Source: Litorimonas sp964352855 (lineage in GTDB: Bacteria; Pseudomonadota; Alphaproteobacteria; Caulobacterales; Maricaulaceae). From it: a DNA stretch of 63,430 nt. The position numbers were made by a program, and so were the translations under genes. The stretch covers positions 1 through 63,430 of the forward strand of contig CAYGTR010000018.1 in NCBI GenBank assembly GCA_964352855.1. Direction: 5' to 3'. Below are positions 36,157 through 45,653 of the stretch, piece after piece. The notes below the pieces were generated by a model. It did no database searches and had not been told where the DNA came from. It was given only the letters and a program-made list of their open reading frames with translations. How positions within the stretch are numbered: position 1 is the stretch's first letter; each line of letters starts with the position of its first letter.

Positions 36157-37353
36157 ATGTCATACGCCACTCAAAGCCAAGCCGCTGGGCGGCACATCTT
36201 ACCTGACCTTGTCCGCGCCTTTGCCGTTCTCGGTATCGTGCTCGTCAATGTCGCCTATTTCGCTTATCCTGGGGAAGTCACCTATCATGATGGCGGGTTA
36301 AAGACGGGGCTTGATAACGCCGCCTATTTCGGCGTGAATGCATTTTTCCTGTTTAAAGCCTATACACTTTTCTCTTTCATGTTTGGTGCGGGATTGGCCT
36401 ATCAAATGATGTCAGCGCAGCGGCGCAACCTGCCGTTTGGGCGTCGTTATTTCCGTCGGCTTTTGGGGCTTTTTATCCTTGGCGTTCTTCATGTCACTCT
36501 GGCGTTTGTTGGTGATATTCTGATGATTTACGCCGTGTTGGGATGCCTGTTATATCTCTTCCGCAATAAACCCGTGAAGTCCCTCATGCGCTGGGGTATC
36601 GCTTTTGTTATCCTTCAAATCGTGCTGTCATTGCTCGGCGCAGCCGCTTTCTATGCAGGCGAAACATTCTCCCCGGAGGAAATGGCCGCAGGCTTTGTCA
36701 AAATGCGCGAAGCCTTTCCCGGATATTATGAGGTCTTCGGCTCCGGCAGTTTCATTGACACAGTCGCAGGGCGTTGGTCAGGTTGGGGCGGCTTCATCAG
36801 CTTCGCTTTGCCCATTCAGGGCCCGGGCATTTTGGGTTTCTTCCTCCTCGGTCTCGCGGCCGTCAAGAGCGGCGTGATAACAGACCCGCATGCGCCGCTC
36901 TGGCGCAAAGCAAGACGGATTTATCTCCCGCTCGGCCTTATCATCAGCGCCTTCGCCGCTTATGTGATGTATGCCGCGCATGACCCAATGACCGCCAAAG
37001 GCATGCTGGGTAATGCGCTGATCCTCATCGGTTCGCCTTTTGCATCTCTTGGCTATATAGGACTGATCGCGAAATGGGCCGCCGCGCCCGACAGCGCGTT
37101 TAAGACCTTTATGGCCCGCGGGGGCACAGCCACGCTCTCGATCTATCTCTTGCAATCGCTCATCCTCTCTTGGGTCTTCAACGGATACGGACTTGGGCTT
37201 TACGGTCAAATCGGCGCAGCAGGCTGTATCGCGATTGCGCTGGCCACGGGTCTGTTCACTCTCGCCGCCATGAGTCTCTGGCGCACGAAATTCGAACGCG
37301 GCCCGTTTGAAATCCTACTGCGCAATTTCACCTATTGGGGCGATAATCGATAG
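36157..37353 (+). CDS. DUF418 (YeiB-like) membrane protein
   Basis: Starting at ATG 36157 the protein is 398 residues, with about nine to ten membrane helices. LPDLVRAFAVLGIVLVNVAYF at the start is typical, and the C-terminal half holds the DUF418 signature with GGTATLSIYLLQS and FERGPFEILLRNFTY. The family, including E. coli YeiB, is uncharacterised but resembles acyltransferase-3-type membrane proteins. The frame open further upstream overlaps the HODM gene and is not native. A CTCCCC-AAAAA-GGGGAG hairpin lies just upstream (36132-36149). Confidence 0.85.
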   Translation: MSYATQSQAAGRHILPDLVRAFAVLGIVLVNVAYFAYPGEVTYHDGGLKTGLDNAAYFGVNAFFLFKAYTLFSFMFGAGLAYQMMSAQRRNLPFGRRYFRRLLGLFILGVLHVTLAFVGDILMIYAVLGCLLYLFRNKPVKSLMRWGIAFVILQIVLSLLGAAAFYAGETFSPEEMAAGFVKMREAFPGYYEVFGSGSFIDTVAGRWSGWGGFISFALPIQGPGILGFFLLGLAAVKSGVITDPHAPLWRKARRIYLPLGLIISAFAAYVMYAAHDPMTAKGMLGNALILIGSPFASLGYIGLIAKWAAAPDSAFKTFMARGGTATLSIYLLQSLILSWVFNGYGLGLYGQIGAAGCIAIALATGLFTLAAMSLWRTKFERGPFEILLRNFTYWGDNR

Positions 37354-37416
37354 GGTGTTTCCTCATCCCCTATTTCTTCTGGCCAAAGGGGGTGCGCGAT
37401 TGTAAGAGCCGCCCCT

Positions 37417-38208
37417 ATGACACGCCGTATCGATGATATATTTGCCGCCCGCAAAGTAAAAGGCCAAGCCGCCTTTGTCGCCTATATGATGGGGGGAGAT
37501 CCTGATCGTGCCACGTCGCAAGCCTTCCTCAATGCCTTGCCCGAAAATGGCGTGGATATTATTGAGCTGGGCATTCCCTTTACCGATCCTATGGCGGACG
37601 GCCCCGTGATTGAAGAGGCAGGTATTCGCGCCCGTAAATCCGGCACAACGCTGACGACGGTCTTGGACATGGCGACAGAATTTCGCCAAACGAACGACAC
37701 AACCCCCATCATCGTCATGGGATATTGTAATCCGATACATCACATGGGCTATGAGGGTTTCGCCAAAGCCGCCAAAGCGGCGGGCGTGGACGGCGCGATC
37801 ATTGTCGACCTCCCGCCCGAAGAAGACAGTGAATTACGCGCGGCGTTTGAAGTCTATGACCTCGCCCTTATCCGCCTCGCCACACCAACAACGGATGCAA
37901 AGCGCCTGCCCAAAGTGGTGAAAGGCACGAAAGGTTTTGTCTATTACGTGTCGATGACGGGCATCACAGGCGCCAGCTTTGCCCAAGCGGGCAGCGTCAC
38001 CGCGCAAGTTGCCCGCGTACGCGACGCCGCCAACCTACCCGTGGTCGTAGGATTTGGCGTCAAAACACCCGAACGCGCCCGTGAAGTCGCCAAAGACGCC
38101 GACGGTGTGGTCGTTGGGACGGCCATTGTCAAAGCCCTGCATGAAGACGGTTATGATGCGGCACTCGCGCTGGTCAAATCCCTCGCCGACGCGACGCATG
38201 GTGTTTAA
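37417..38208 (+). CDS. trpA: tryptophan synthase alpha subunit
   Basis: The 263-residue protein is TrpA: catalytic Glu50 in IIELGIPFTDPMADGP and Asp61 in the same loop, IVMGYCNPIHHMGY and the phosphate loop GFGVKTPERAREVA. It splits indole-glycerol-phosphate and passes indole to TrpB. It is 2.7 kb from trpB and overlaps the next gene by 11 bases. It may need its own promoter if the intervening insert broke the transcript. Confidence 0.97.
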   Translation: MTRRIDDIFAARKVKGQAAFVAYMMGGDPDRATSQAFLNALPENGVDIIELGIPFTDPMADGPVIEEAGIRARKSGTTLTTVLDMATEFRQTNDTTPIIVMGYCNPIHHMGYEGFAKAAKAAGVDGAIIVDLPPEEDSELRAAFEVYDLALIRLATPTTDAKRLPKVVKGTKGFVYYVSMTGITGASFAQAGSVTAQVARVRDAANLPVVVGFGVKTPERAREVAKDADGVVVGTAIVKALHEDGYDAALALVKSLADATHGV

Positions 38209-38590
38209 TTTACATCGCCGCACAATAATACAGGGCGCGGCGGCGCTTGCCATGCTTTCGACAACCGGATGCAACACAGCAAAGGACGTGGAAAATATGT
38301 TTGGATTAATCGGCAAAATTACAGCAACCGGAGGCAAGCGTGAGGCTTTAATCGCGATATTATTAGACGGCACCAAAGACATGACGGGATGCCTCCAATA
38401 TATTATTTCAAAGGATAGCACAGACCCCAACGCAATTTGGATTTCCGAAATTTGGATCAGTGAAGCGCATCACAAAGCGTCACTCTCCTTACCCTCCGTG
38501 CAAGATGCCATTGGCAAAGGACGTGACATGATTGCAGGCATGTCGCAAATTGCAAAAACAGAGCCTGTTGGCGGTATGGGATTGGGATAG
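38198..38590 (+). CDS. ABM-type monooxygenase-like lipoprotein
   Basis: The 130-residue protein starts at ATG 38198 inside the trpA end. It has a twin-arginine-like N-terminus (HRRTIIQGAA) and a lipobox-like TTGC. The body is an antibiotic-biosynthesis-monooxygenase (YgiN-like) domain: IGKITATGGKREALIAIL, MTGCLQYIISKDS and WISEIWISEAHHKASL. These small dimers oxidise quinones or bind heme. Export by Tat with a lipid anchor is unusual for the fold but fits the sequence. The overlap with trpA suggests co-translation. Confidence 0.77.
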   Translation: MVFNLHRRTIIQGAAALAMLSTTGCNTAKDVENMFGLIGKITATGGKREALIAILLDGTKDMTGCLQYIISKDSTDPNAIWISEIWISEAHHKASLSLPSVQDAIGKGRDMIAGMSQIAKTEPVGGMGLG

Positions 38591-38592
38591 GC

Positions 38593-38865
38593 ATGGCTTG
38601 GGACAGACGACGACATCCTGATTTGGAAGCGGACCTAGATATATTACTTGGCGATTTACGTTCGGAGTGGAATTTTGAGGCAGACCTCACGGCGAAATCA
38701 CTACTCGACGGCGGTAAACCGCTGACCTCGAAAGTCTTCACCGAAAAGCTCATTCTTGCCGAAGGACTCAAGATCGAAGACGAAACCAACATGATCCGCC
38801 GCGTCAAACGCAAATTCGTCCAACGCTATGGTCATGAAGTGAGCAAGAAGGGTTACCGGATTTAG
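38593..38865 (+). CDS. small hypothetical protein
   Basis: The 90-residue ORF starts two bases after the preceding stop, so it probably belongs to the same operon. It is charged and helical (DLEADLDILLGDLRSEW, NMIRRVKRKFVQRYG), without signal peptide or membrane segment. The basic end could bind nucleic acid, but this is only a guess. I recognise no family. It converges with the AAA ATPase gene ten bases away. Confidence 0.5.
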   Translation: MAWDRRRHPDLEADLDILLGDLRSEWNFEADLTAKSLLDGGKPLTSKVFTEKLILAEGLKIEDETNMIRRVKRKFVQRYGHEVSKKGYRI

Positions 38866-38875
38866 ACGATGCCTC

Positions 38876-40066
38876 TTAAACAGAGGAATTGAAATCAATA
38901 TTTGGCATAGCCCGTTTCATATATTGATCAAATAAAGGCACTGTAAATTCAGTGTCTCCATAAGAGGGAGAATAAATCATCCCTTTTTTAATAAGGCTAC
39001 TGCGTGTTGGTGAAATTGATGCCGGTTTGACACCTAGAATATCTGCAATATCACTTGATCTATGAATACCGCGACCGAGTTCCGCTAACGCACGCATGTA
39101 TTTCTTTTCACTAGGCGTGCATCTATCCAATCGGACTTTGAAAAAGCTTTGATCTAATTCATATAATGCAGAGTCAGAGATATTTTTAATAGCACTCAAC
39201 ATAATTGGGCTTGTTTCCGCATAATTCCAAGCTTCATAAGCCCATTGCTGAATAAAATATGGATATCCTTCTGTCTTTGAAATAATCTCTTCGACAGCTT
39301 TATTTTCGAACTCTACCCCCTCTTCAGATGCAGGGTTAATGATAGCTGCTTTTGCATCTATATCTTTAAGAGCTCCAATTCTTGGAAAAGAAAACAGTCT
39401 TTCTGCATAGGATTTTGAATTACCTGCAATTCCGAGAATCTGAGGCAAGCCCGCCCCAATTAGAATAAGAGGCAACCTTAATTGATTAATTTTATGAATT
39501 GCCATAATTAAGGCTGAAAATTCGTCAGGTGCCAAATATTGTAATTCATCTACGAAAATTGCGATTGGCCAGTCAGCCGCTTTAGCCGCCTTGCCCAAAG
39601 CTTCGAAAAGTTCCGGTAAGTCAGCTTCTAAATCTCCGCTATCAGCTGTGCCCTTTTCAGAGTCAAAACCTACCTCAATATCAGCAATTTTTACGCGTAA
39701 ACTAGACACGAACCCTTTAAGTATTTTCAATCCGCGCATGGCGACCTCGGTCGCTTTGTCCTTAGCACTAATTCGAATTAACGCTTGTCTAATTCCCGGG
39801 ACGATCAGCGCCGGTAGAGTCTTCCCCTCATGTGCCTCCAAGCTCATACTATAAAAATGTTGTTGCTCCGCTAAAATATTAATTTCATTTAGTAAAACAG
39901 TTTTTCCAACCCCTCGAAGACCAACCATAATGAGGCTTTTAACAGGTCTTCCAATTGCCGTTCGTTGTAGTGCAATATTTGCTTCTTCTAAAAGCTCGCT
40001 CCGACCGGCAAGCTCTGGCGGGCGTGTACCTGCTCCCGGTGCATAAGGATTTCTAACTGGATCCAT
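38876..40066 (-). CDS. AAA ATPase with C-terminal winged helix (Orc/Cdc6-like)
   Basis: The 396-residue protein has Walker A GLRGVGKTVLLN (about 49-60), Walker B IAIFVDELQYL (about 166-176), a sensor-like LILIGAG strand and a C-terminal winged-helix region with RSSDIADILGVKPASISP. It starts MDPVRNPYAPGAGTRPPELAGR, which I recall from a set of widely scattered single-gene ATPases. The role is unknown; DNA binding is likely. It is clearly AT-rich against carB and the trp genes and preceded by a very AT-rich stretch, signs of transfer. Confidence 0.82.
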   Translation of the reverse strand: MDPVRNPYAPGAGTRPPELAGRSELLEEANIALQRTAIGRPVKSLIMVGLRGVGKTVLLNEINILAEQQHFYSMSLEAHEGKTLPALIVPGIRQALIRISAKDKATEVAMRGLKILKGFVSSLRVKIADIEVGFDSEKGTADSGDLEADLPELFEALGKAAKAADWPIAIFVDELQYLAPDEFSALIMAIHKINQLRLPLILIGAGLPQILGIAGNSKSYAERLFSFPRIGALKDIDAKAAIINPASEEGVEFENKAVEEIISKTEGYPYFIQQWAYEAWNYAETSPIMLSAIKNISDSALYELDQSFFKVRLDRCTPSEKKYMRALAELGRGIHRSSDIADILGVKPASISPTRSSLIKKGMIYSPSYGDTEFTVPLFDQYMKRAMPNIDFNSSV

Positions 40067-40156
40067 GATATAAAGGTTTTTTATAGTTATAGTGAATATT
40101 TAATATAACCATGTATATAACATAAAATTTCTTATAACAATACAATAATATTGTAA
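40067..40156. other. very AT-rich spacer with inverted repeat
   Basis: These 90 bases between carB and the AAA ATPase gene are about 85% A+T. TACAATAATATTGTA at 40141-40155 is a hairpin with a 6-bp stem close to the carB stop. The stretch should hold the promoter of the ATPase gene on the minus strand. No other gene fits. Confidence 0.5.
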
Positions 40157-43100
40157 TTAAAACCCTACCCCCGCCGCAATACTCTGCAAGCTCTCGACTG
40201 TGTAATCGCCTTTGGATAAATCCTTGATCGCTTCAGTCGCAGCGCGGGCGGCGGCGGCTGTCGTGAAATAGGGGATTTTTTCCGTGAGCGCCGTGCGACG
40301 TAAACTGAAACTGTCTTTCAACGATTGTTTTCCGCTGGTGGTATTAAACACTAATTGCACATCGCTGTTTTTCATTGCGTCGACGATATGCGGGCGGCCT
40401 TCATGGACTTTTTTGACATATTCAACTTCAATCCCTTGCTCTCGCAAATATTTGGTCGTACCGCCCGTGGCCATGATAGTGAAGCCGAGTTTAATTAACT
40501 CTCTGGCCAGATCCGCCATGAGCGGTTTGTGCTCTTCACGCACGGAAATAAACACCTTACCAGACTTCGGCAGAACAACGCCGCCGCCGAGTTGGCTCTT
40601 GGCAAAGGCCATACCAAAGGTCTCGGACAAGCCCATGACCTCCCCGGTTGAGCGCATTTCCGGGCCAAGCACCGTATCCACGCCGGGGAAGCGAGCAAAT
40701 GGGAAAACGGCTTCTTTGACCGCAATATATTTCTGCGGACGTGTAGAGAGATCAAATTCAGAGAGCTTATGCCCTGCCATCACTTTGGCGGCGATATTGG
40801 CAATAGGCAAGCCAATGGCTTTGGCCACAAACGGCACAGTTCGCGAAGCCCGCGGGTTCACTTCAATCAAGTAAACCTCCCGGTCCTTGACAGCGAATTG
40901 TGTGTTCATCAAGCCAACCACACCAAGCTCCAATGCGAGCGCTTTGGCCTGATGACCTAACTCGGCCACAATATCCGCAGACAAAGTATAAGGCGGCAGT
41001 GAACAGGCGCTATCGCCCGAATGCACGCCTGCCTCTTCGATATGCTCCATGATGCCGGCCACAAACACCGTTTCACCGTCACAAATCACATCAACATCGA
41101 CCTCAACCGCATCACGCAAATATTGATCAATCAAGAGTGGGGATTTACCCGAGACTTTCACGGCCTCCGTGATATAACGATTTAATTCAGCATCGCTATC
41201 CACGATTTCCATACCGCGGCCACCCAGCACATTGGACGGGCGCAAGACAAGCGGATAGCCAACAATATCGGCTGCGGCTTGCGCCTCTTTGGCATTGCGC
41301 GCAATCGCATTATTGGGCTGTTTCAAGCCAAGCATTTCGACGAGGTCTTTGAAGCGTTCGCGATCTTCGGCGCGGTCAAGCGCATCGCGTTTTGTTCCCA
41401 AAAGCGGAATGCCGTTGTCTTCCAAGGCCTCGGCCAATTTCAACGGCGTCTGCCCGCCGAATTGTACGATAACGCCTAGCAATTCGCCTTTGGCTTTTTC
41501 CGTCGTAATTAATTCGAGAACATCTTCTTCGGTTAATGGTTCAAAATAGAGACGGTCAGATGTGTCATAATCCGTCGACACCGTTTCGGGGTTACAATTG
41601 ACCATGATACTCTCAATGCCGATATCGGCGAGCGCATAGGCGGCGTGACAACAGCAATAATCAAATTCAATCCCTTGGCCGATACGGTTCGGCCCGCCGC
41701 CCAGAATGATAACTTTTTTCTTGTCCGAGACACGGGCCTCATCTTCGACAACCCCGCCAAAACTTGGGTTTTCATAAGTCGAATACATATAGGGCGTCTT
41801 CGCTTGGAACTCAGCAGCGCAGGTATCCACGCGTTTATAAACGGGGCGAACCCCCGCCTTGTGCCGCGCTTTGCGGACAATGTGTTCTGTTTTCCCCGTC
41901 AGCTCCCCAATGCGCGCATCGGAAAAACCTTCGGATTTAATTGCCCGCCATGTCGCTGCATCGCTTGGTAAACCTGTTTCGCGCAGCCACGCTTCGGCTT
42001 TGACGAGCGCCTCTATCTGGCGAAGGAACCACGGATCAATCTGCGTATATTGAAAGATTTTCTCAACCGTGAAATCATGACGGAAGGCTTGGGCCACAAC
42101 CAAAAGGCGGTCAGGCGCGAGGATAGACAGCCGTGCTTTGATCGCACTGCGCAATTCATCTTCGCTCATCTCCCCACTTGGGTCGATGGTGATTTCATTC
42201 AGACCCGTCAGGTCGGTTTCCAGCGAACGCAGGGCTTTCTGGAAACTCTCGGCAAAAGTGCGCCCTATTGCCATCGCTTCGCCTACAGATTTCATCGCCG
42301 TGGTCAGCACAGCGTCGGAGCCGGGGAATTTTTCAAAGGCAAAACGCGGAATTTTCGTGACGACATAATCAATGCTCGGCTCGAACGCGGCAGGCGTGGC
42401 CCCGGTGATGTCATTGTCGAGCTCATCCAGCGTATAACCGACCGCGAGCTTCGCTGCGATTTTCGCAATTGGAAAGCCTGTCGCCTTGGACGCCAGCGCA
42501 GAAGAACGCGACACGCGCGGGTTCATTTCAATGACGACCATACGCCCGTCGACGGGATTCACGCCGAATTGCACATTTGATCCGCCCGTTTCTACGCCGA
42601 TTTCACGCAGAACCGCAATCGAGGCATCACGCATGATCTGATATTCTTTGTCGGTTAGGGTCAGCGCAGGTGCGACCGTAATAGAGTCGCCCGTATGCAC
42701 GCCCATCGGATCAATATTTTCTATCGAACAAATAATGATGCAATTATCGGCTTTGTCGCGCACGACCTCCATCTCATATTCTTTCCACCCGAGCAGGCTC
42801 TCATCGACGAGCACTTGATTGGTGGGGGACGCTGAGAGACCGGACCGAATAATTTCTTCATATTCTTCAACATTATAGGCCACGCCTCCGCCCGTACCGC
42901 CCATGGTGAAAGCGGGACGTATAATCGCGGGTAGTCCTGTGACCTCCAGCGCGTCCATCGCGCGAGCTATCCCGGCTTGAATATCACCGTCCGGAGCCGT
43001 CACAATCGTCGCGCGCGGATTTTCAAGACCGATTTTCGTCATGGCTTCGGCAAAGCGTTCGCGGTTTTCGGCTTTGTCAATCACGTCGGCTTTGGCCCCT

Positions 43101-43456
43101 ATCATTTCAACGCCGTATTTTTCCAGTACACCCATGTCCTCGAGCGCCAGCGCCGTATTCAACGCGGTTTGTCCGCCCATGGTCGGCAACAGCGCGTCAG
43201 GGCGTTCTATCTCGATAATCTTTTCGACCATTTCGGGGGTAATCGGCTCAACATAGGTCGCATCCGCCATGCCGGGATCTGTCATGATAGTAGCGGGGTT
43301 GGAGTTGACGAGGATAACGCGGTAACCCTCATCCTTGAGCGCTTTACAGGCCTGAACCCCTGAATAATCAAACTCGCAAGCCTGCCCGATAATAATAGGC
43401 CCCGCCCCGATAATAAGGATGGAGGAAATATCAGTACGTTTTGGCATGAACGACAA
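40157..43456 (-). CDS. carB: carbamoyl-phosphate synthase large subunit
   Basis: The 1,099-residue protein is CarB with its internal duplication: two ATP-grasp halves, each starting from a GGGPNRIGQGIEFDY-like or IIGAGPIIIGQACEFDY segment, and a C-terminal allosteric domain with LIKLGFTIMATGGTTKYL. It makes carbamoyl phosphate from bicarbonate, ammonia and two ATP for pyrimidine and arginine synthesis. Its partner carA lies 9 kb away on the same strand. Confidence 0.97.
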   Translation of the reverse strand: MSFMPKRTDISSILIIGAGPIIIGQACEFDYSGVQACKALKDEGYRVILVNSNPATIMTDPGMADATYVEPITPEMVEKIIEIERPDALLPTMGGQTALNTALALEDMGVLEKYGVEMIGAKADVIDKAENRERFAEAMTKIGLENPRATIVTAPDGDIQAGIARAMDALEVTGLPAIIRPAFTMGGTGGGVAYNVEEYEEIIRSGLSASPTNQVLVDESLLGWKEYEMEVVRDKADNCIIICSIENIDPMGVHTGDSITVAPALTLTDKEYQIMRDASIAVLREIGVETGGSNVQFGVNPVDGRMVVIEMNPRVSRSSALASKATGFPIAKIAAKLAVGYTLDELDNDITGATPAAFEPSIDYVVTKIPRFAFEKFPGSDAVLTTAMKSVGEAMAIGRTFAESFQKALRSLETDLTGLNEITIDPSGEMSEDELRSAIKARLSILAPDRLLVVAQAFRHDFTVEKIFQYTQIDPWFLRQIEALVKAEAWLRETGLPSDAATWRAIKSEGFSDARIGELTGKTEHIVRKARHKAGVRPVYKRVDTCAAEFQAKTPYMYSTYENPSFGGVVEDEARVSDKKKVIILGGGPNRIGQGIEFDYCCCHAAYALADIGIESIMVNCNPETVSTDYDTSDRLYFEPLTEEDVLELITTEKAKGELLGVIVQFGGQTPLKLAEALEDNGIPLLGTKRDALDRAEDRERFKDLVEMLGLKQPNNAIARNAKEAQAAADIVGYPLVLRPSNVLGGRGMEIVDSDAELNRYITEAVKVSGKSPLLIDQYLRDAVEVDVDVICDGETVFVAGIMEHIEEAGVHSGDSACSLPPYTLSADIVAELGHQAKALALELGVVGLMNTQFAVKDREVYLIEVNPRASRTVPFVAKAIGLPIANIAAKVMAGHKLSEFDLSTRPQKYIAVKEAVFPFARFPGVDTVLGPEMRSTGEVMGLSETFGMAFAKSQLGGGVVLPKSGKVFISVREEHKPLMADLARELIKLGFTIMATGGTTKYLREQGIEVEYVKKVHEGRPHIVDAMKNSDVQLVFNTTSGKQSLKDSFSLRRTALTEKIPYFTTAAAARAATEAIKDLSKGDYTVESLQSIAAGVGF

Positions 43457-43611
43457 CCCAAATGCAGCGTTAAAACATCAAGAATCTAGCAAGAAAAGCC
43501 AAATTGCCTTCGTTTAGAGAAACGGGCGGCGCGGCGCAACAGGCGAGTCAGGAAAAGGGTGTGTGTATGCGGTAGGAACCACCCCATACACTTCAACGCG
43601 GCCCTATAATA

Positions 43612-44361
43612 TCACTTGGCTTTGAAACCCACCTTGGCGTGGCTGCCGTCGCAAAAGGGTTTATTGGCACTTGCGCCGCAACGGCAGAGGCGGCAGCTAT
43701 TGGTGCGTTCGATAAGCGTGCCTGATCCGCCGCAAATTTCAAGATTGCCGGAAATGGCTAAAGGGCCGTTCGGTTGCGGTCGAACATCAAGAGTTCCGTC
43801 GCGGTTTTTGAGCATATCTACATCACGTGGCGCATGTTCCCCACTGGCTTGAAACTCAATTTTGTGGTGGGAGCCGTCGCAATAGGGCTTATTGTTGGAC
43901 GCGCCGCAACGGCATAGCGCACGGTTTACACCTTCGCCGTCGCTTTCCGCTGCGAGACTGCCTTCGGGCTCATGAATATTTAAATCCGCGTGAAACGTCA
44001 GCGGGCCATTTTCTATAACCCGCAGCACATTTACGGGCGGGGGCTGAACTTCTTGCCCGCCATCTTTGCGATGAACGCGAATGGCGCCTGATGCGCATTG
44101 CCGCGCAATCGCGTAAAGCACATCCGGCGGCGTATCATCGGGATAGAGCCAAGGGCCGTCAACATTACCGAGAAACGTATTAGGTGCCCCCATCACGCAA
44201 AAACGGGAATGCATACAAGCCTTGCCATCAAATTCCAGAACCAACTTTTCGCCTTCAATGATTTCGACTCCGTCTTTGCGTTTAATGGCGTTAATGGGTT
44301 TCGTACGGCCTTCACGGACTGGGTAATTCTGTGTCTCGCCTTCCGGCATATTATAACTCAT
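43612..44361 (-). CDS. iron-sulfur protein: [4Fe-4S]-like domain plus two CDGSH domains
   Basis: The 249-residue protein has three possible metal sites. Residues 49-90 (C49, C55 and C89 in RQCASGAI) form a divergent mono-cluster Fer4-type domain. Then come two CDGSH motifs, C150-x-C152 with C161DGSH165 and C226-x-C228 with C237DGSH241, each binding a [2Fe-2S] cluster through three Cys and one His. It overlaps the ferritin-like gene by four bases and so is made with it. The family has no known function in bacteria; redox or iron-sulfur handling is likely. Confidence 0.9.
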   Translation of the reverse strand: MSYNMPEGETQNYPVREGRTKPINAIKRKDGVEIIEGEKLVLEFDGKACMHSRFCVMGAPNTFLGNVDGPWLYPDDTPPDVLYAIARQCASGAIRVHRKDGGQEVQPPPVNVLRVIENGPLTFHADLNIHEPEGSLAAESDGEGVNRALCRCGASNNKPYCDGSHHKIEFQASGEHAPRDVDMLKNRDGTLDVRPQPNGPLAISGNLEICGGSGTLIERTNSCRLCRCGASANKPFCDGSHAKVGFKAK

Positions 44362-45653
44362 GTCTCTGTATCCGATCCGTGGGTCGCAATAATCATAAGG
44401 GCTTCACGATTAAACGTCTCTCCGATATTTTTGACCATGTCGATTGATGCATCCACCTTGTCGGACAGGCCACGCATATCCTCGCCCGCCTCCATGATTT
44501 CGACAAAGCGGCAGGTGAAGACGCGCCACTCCGTACCCATTGGCAAAGGCGCCGCATTGCGCATTGTTGCAAAGCTCATTCCGGCGGTTTGTGCAGAATC
44601 CCCATTGGCCTGTATATGGGTCATGGCTTCGGCGGCCGGCGTCATCGCATACATCAAGTCTGTGGCTGCATTGATGAGAATGCGCTTTTCATCTTTTTTG
44701 CCGGGACGACCAAAGCTCTGCGTTAAAAGACGTAACATATGTATGTAAAGTGCATTGGTCCAATCCATTAATGTGGCCGCCATTGGCTCTCTCACCCACA
44801 CCCTTCCATCGGGCGTCGGCGGACTGCGCATAACTGGGTTTTCGGCAACGGGCCGCGCAGGATCAAAGCTAGGATCTTCCTCCAAAAAAGACAAAAATTC
44901 ATCTTTAATATTACAAAAGCGTTTGAAGTGAGAGGTCTCAACATGATCGGATGCTCCCTCGCCCTGCTCCTTAATCACGTCGATGGCCGCAATAGCATCC
45001 TTTAGCCCCAACACAATACATAGGCCGGGGAGTGGCGTGAGGTCAGGCCCGATTTGGCGAGACGCATCGCCGACGAACAAAACATTTTCGCCGTATTTGT
45101 CACACAGGATTTCAAAATGTTCAATAATCTTATCATAGAGTGCCCCAACAGTTGGGTAATCCATGGCCACGGGCATAAGGCGCGACTGCTCGATCGGGCC
45201 ACGTTGATATTTATAAACACTCCGGAAGGGTTCGCTATCTTCAATGTCATGCGCGCATTCAGGGCGTTCCAAATAGATGAAGTGTTCCAACGTTGCCATA
45301 TCGAAACGCCGCAACCGCACGGCCATATCGGCCGGCAAAGGCCCGGGAGAAATGGGAAAGTTCAATCGTCCAAAATGCGGTGCGCCGCCAATCGAACATA
45401 AAAGATTGGACACAATCGCAAGATGCCCCATTTCCTCAACGGCGATGCGAATGATACTGCGCCGCCAAGATTGTAGGGCTTTTGCTTGTTTTGCCGTCAG
45501 CCCTTCTTTTTCTTCAGTTTTGATTGAAAAGGCAGCGTATAAATAGGTAAGCATGAGGTTGTGTTCGACCTCTGCGGCCTCTTGCAGCATGCCCATCAAT
45601 TGCTCTCGGGAGGCGATTTGGGAGGCCTCTGAAAGCTGCGCGATTTTACCCAT
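44358..45653 (-). CDS. ferritin-like domain protein (VioB-related)
   Basis: The 431-residue protein has a ferritin-like N-terminus: EAAEVEHNLMLTYLYAAFS and, about 45 residues on, IRIAVEEMGHLAIVSNLL, giving Glu and His ligands for a di-metal site. It resembles the VioB-linked ferritin-like group seen beside natural-product or oxidative enzymes. The C-terminal half, from about residue 250, is less conserved, with RSPPTPDGRVWVREP. It forms one operon with the CDGSH gene, and such a pair recurs in other bacteria, as I recall, without a known role. Confidence 0.8.
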   Translation of the reverse strand: MGKIAQLSEASQIASREQLMGMLQEAAEVEHNLMLTYLYAAFSIKTEEKEGLTAKQAKALQSWRRSIIRIAVEEMGHLAIVSNLLCSIGGAPHFGRLNFPISPGPLPADMAVRLRRFDMATLEHFIYLERPECAHDIEDSEPFRSVYKYQRGPIEQSRLMPVAMDYPTVGALYDKIIEHFEILCDKYGENVLFVGDASRQIGPDLTPLPGLCIVLGLKDAIAAIDVIKEQGEGASDHVETSHFKRFCNIKDEFLSFLEEDPSFDPARPVAENPVMRSPPTPDGRVWVREPMAATLMDWTNALYIHMLRLLTQSFGRPGKKDEKRILINAATDLMYAMTPAAEAMTHIQANGDSAQTAGMSFATMRNAAPLPMGTEWRVFTCRFVEIMEAGEDMRGLSDKVDASIDMVKNIGETFNREALMIIATHGSDTET

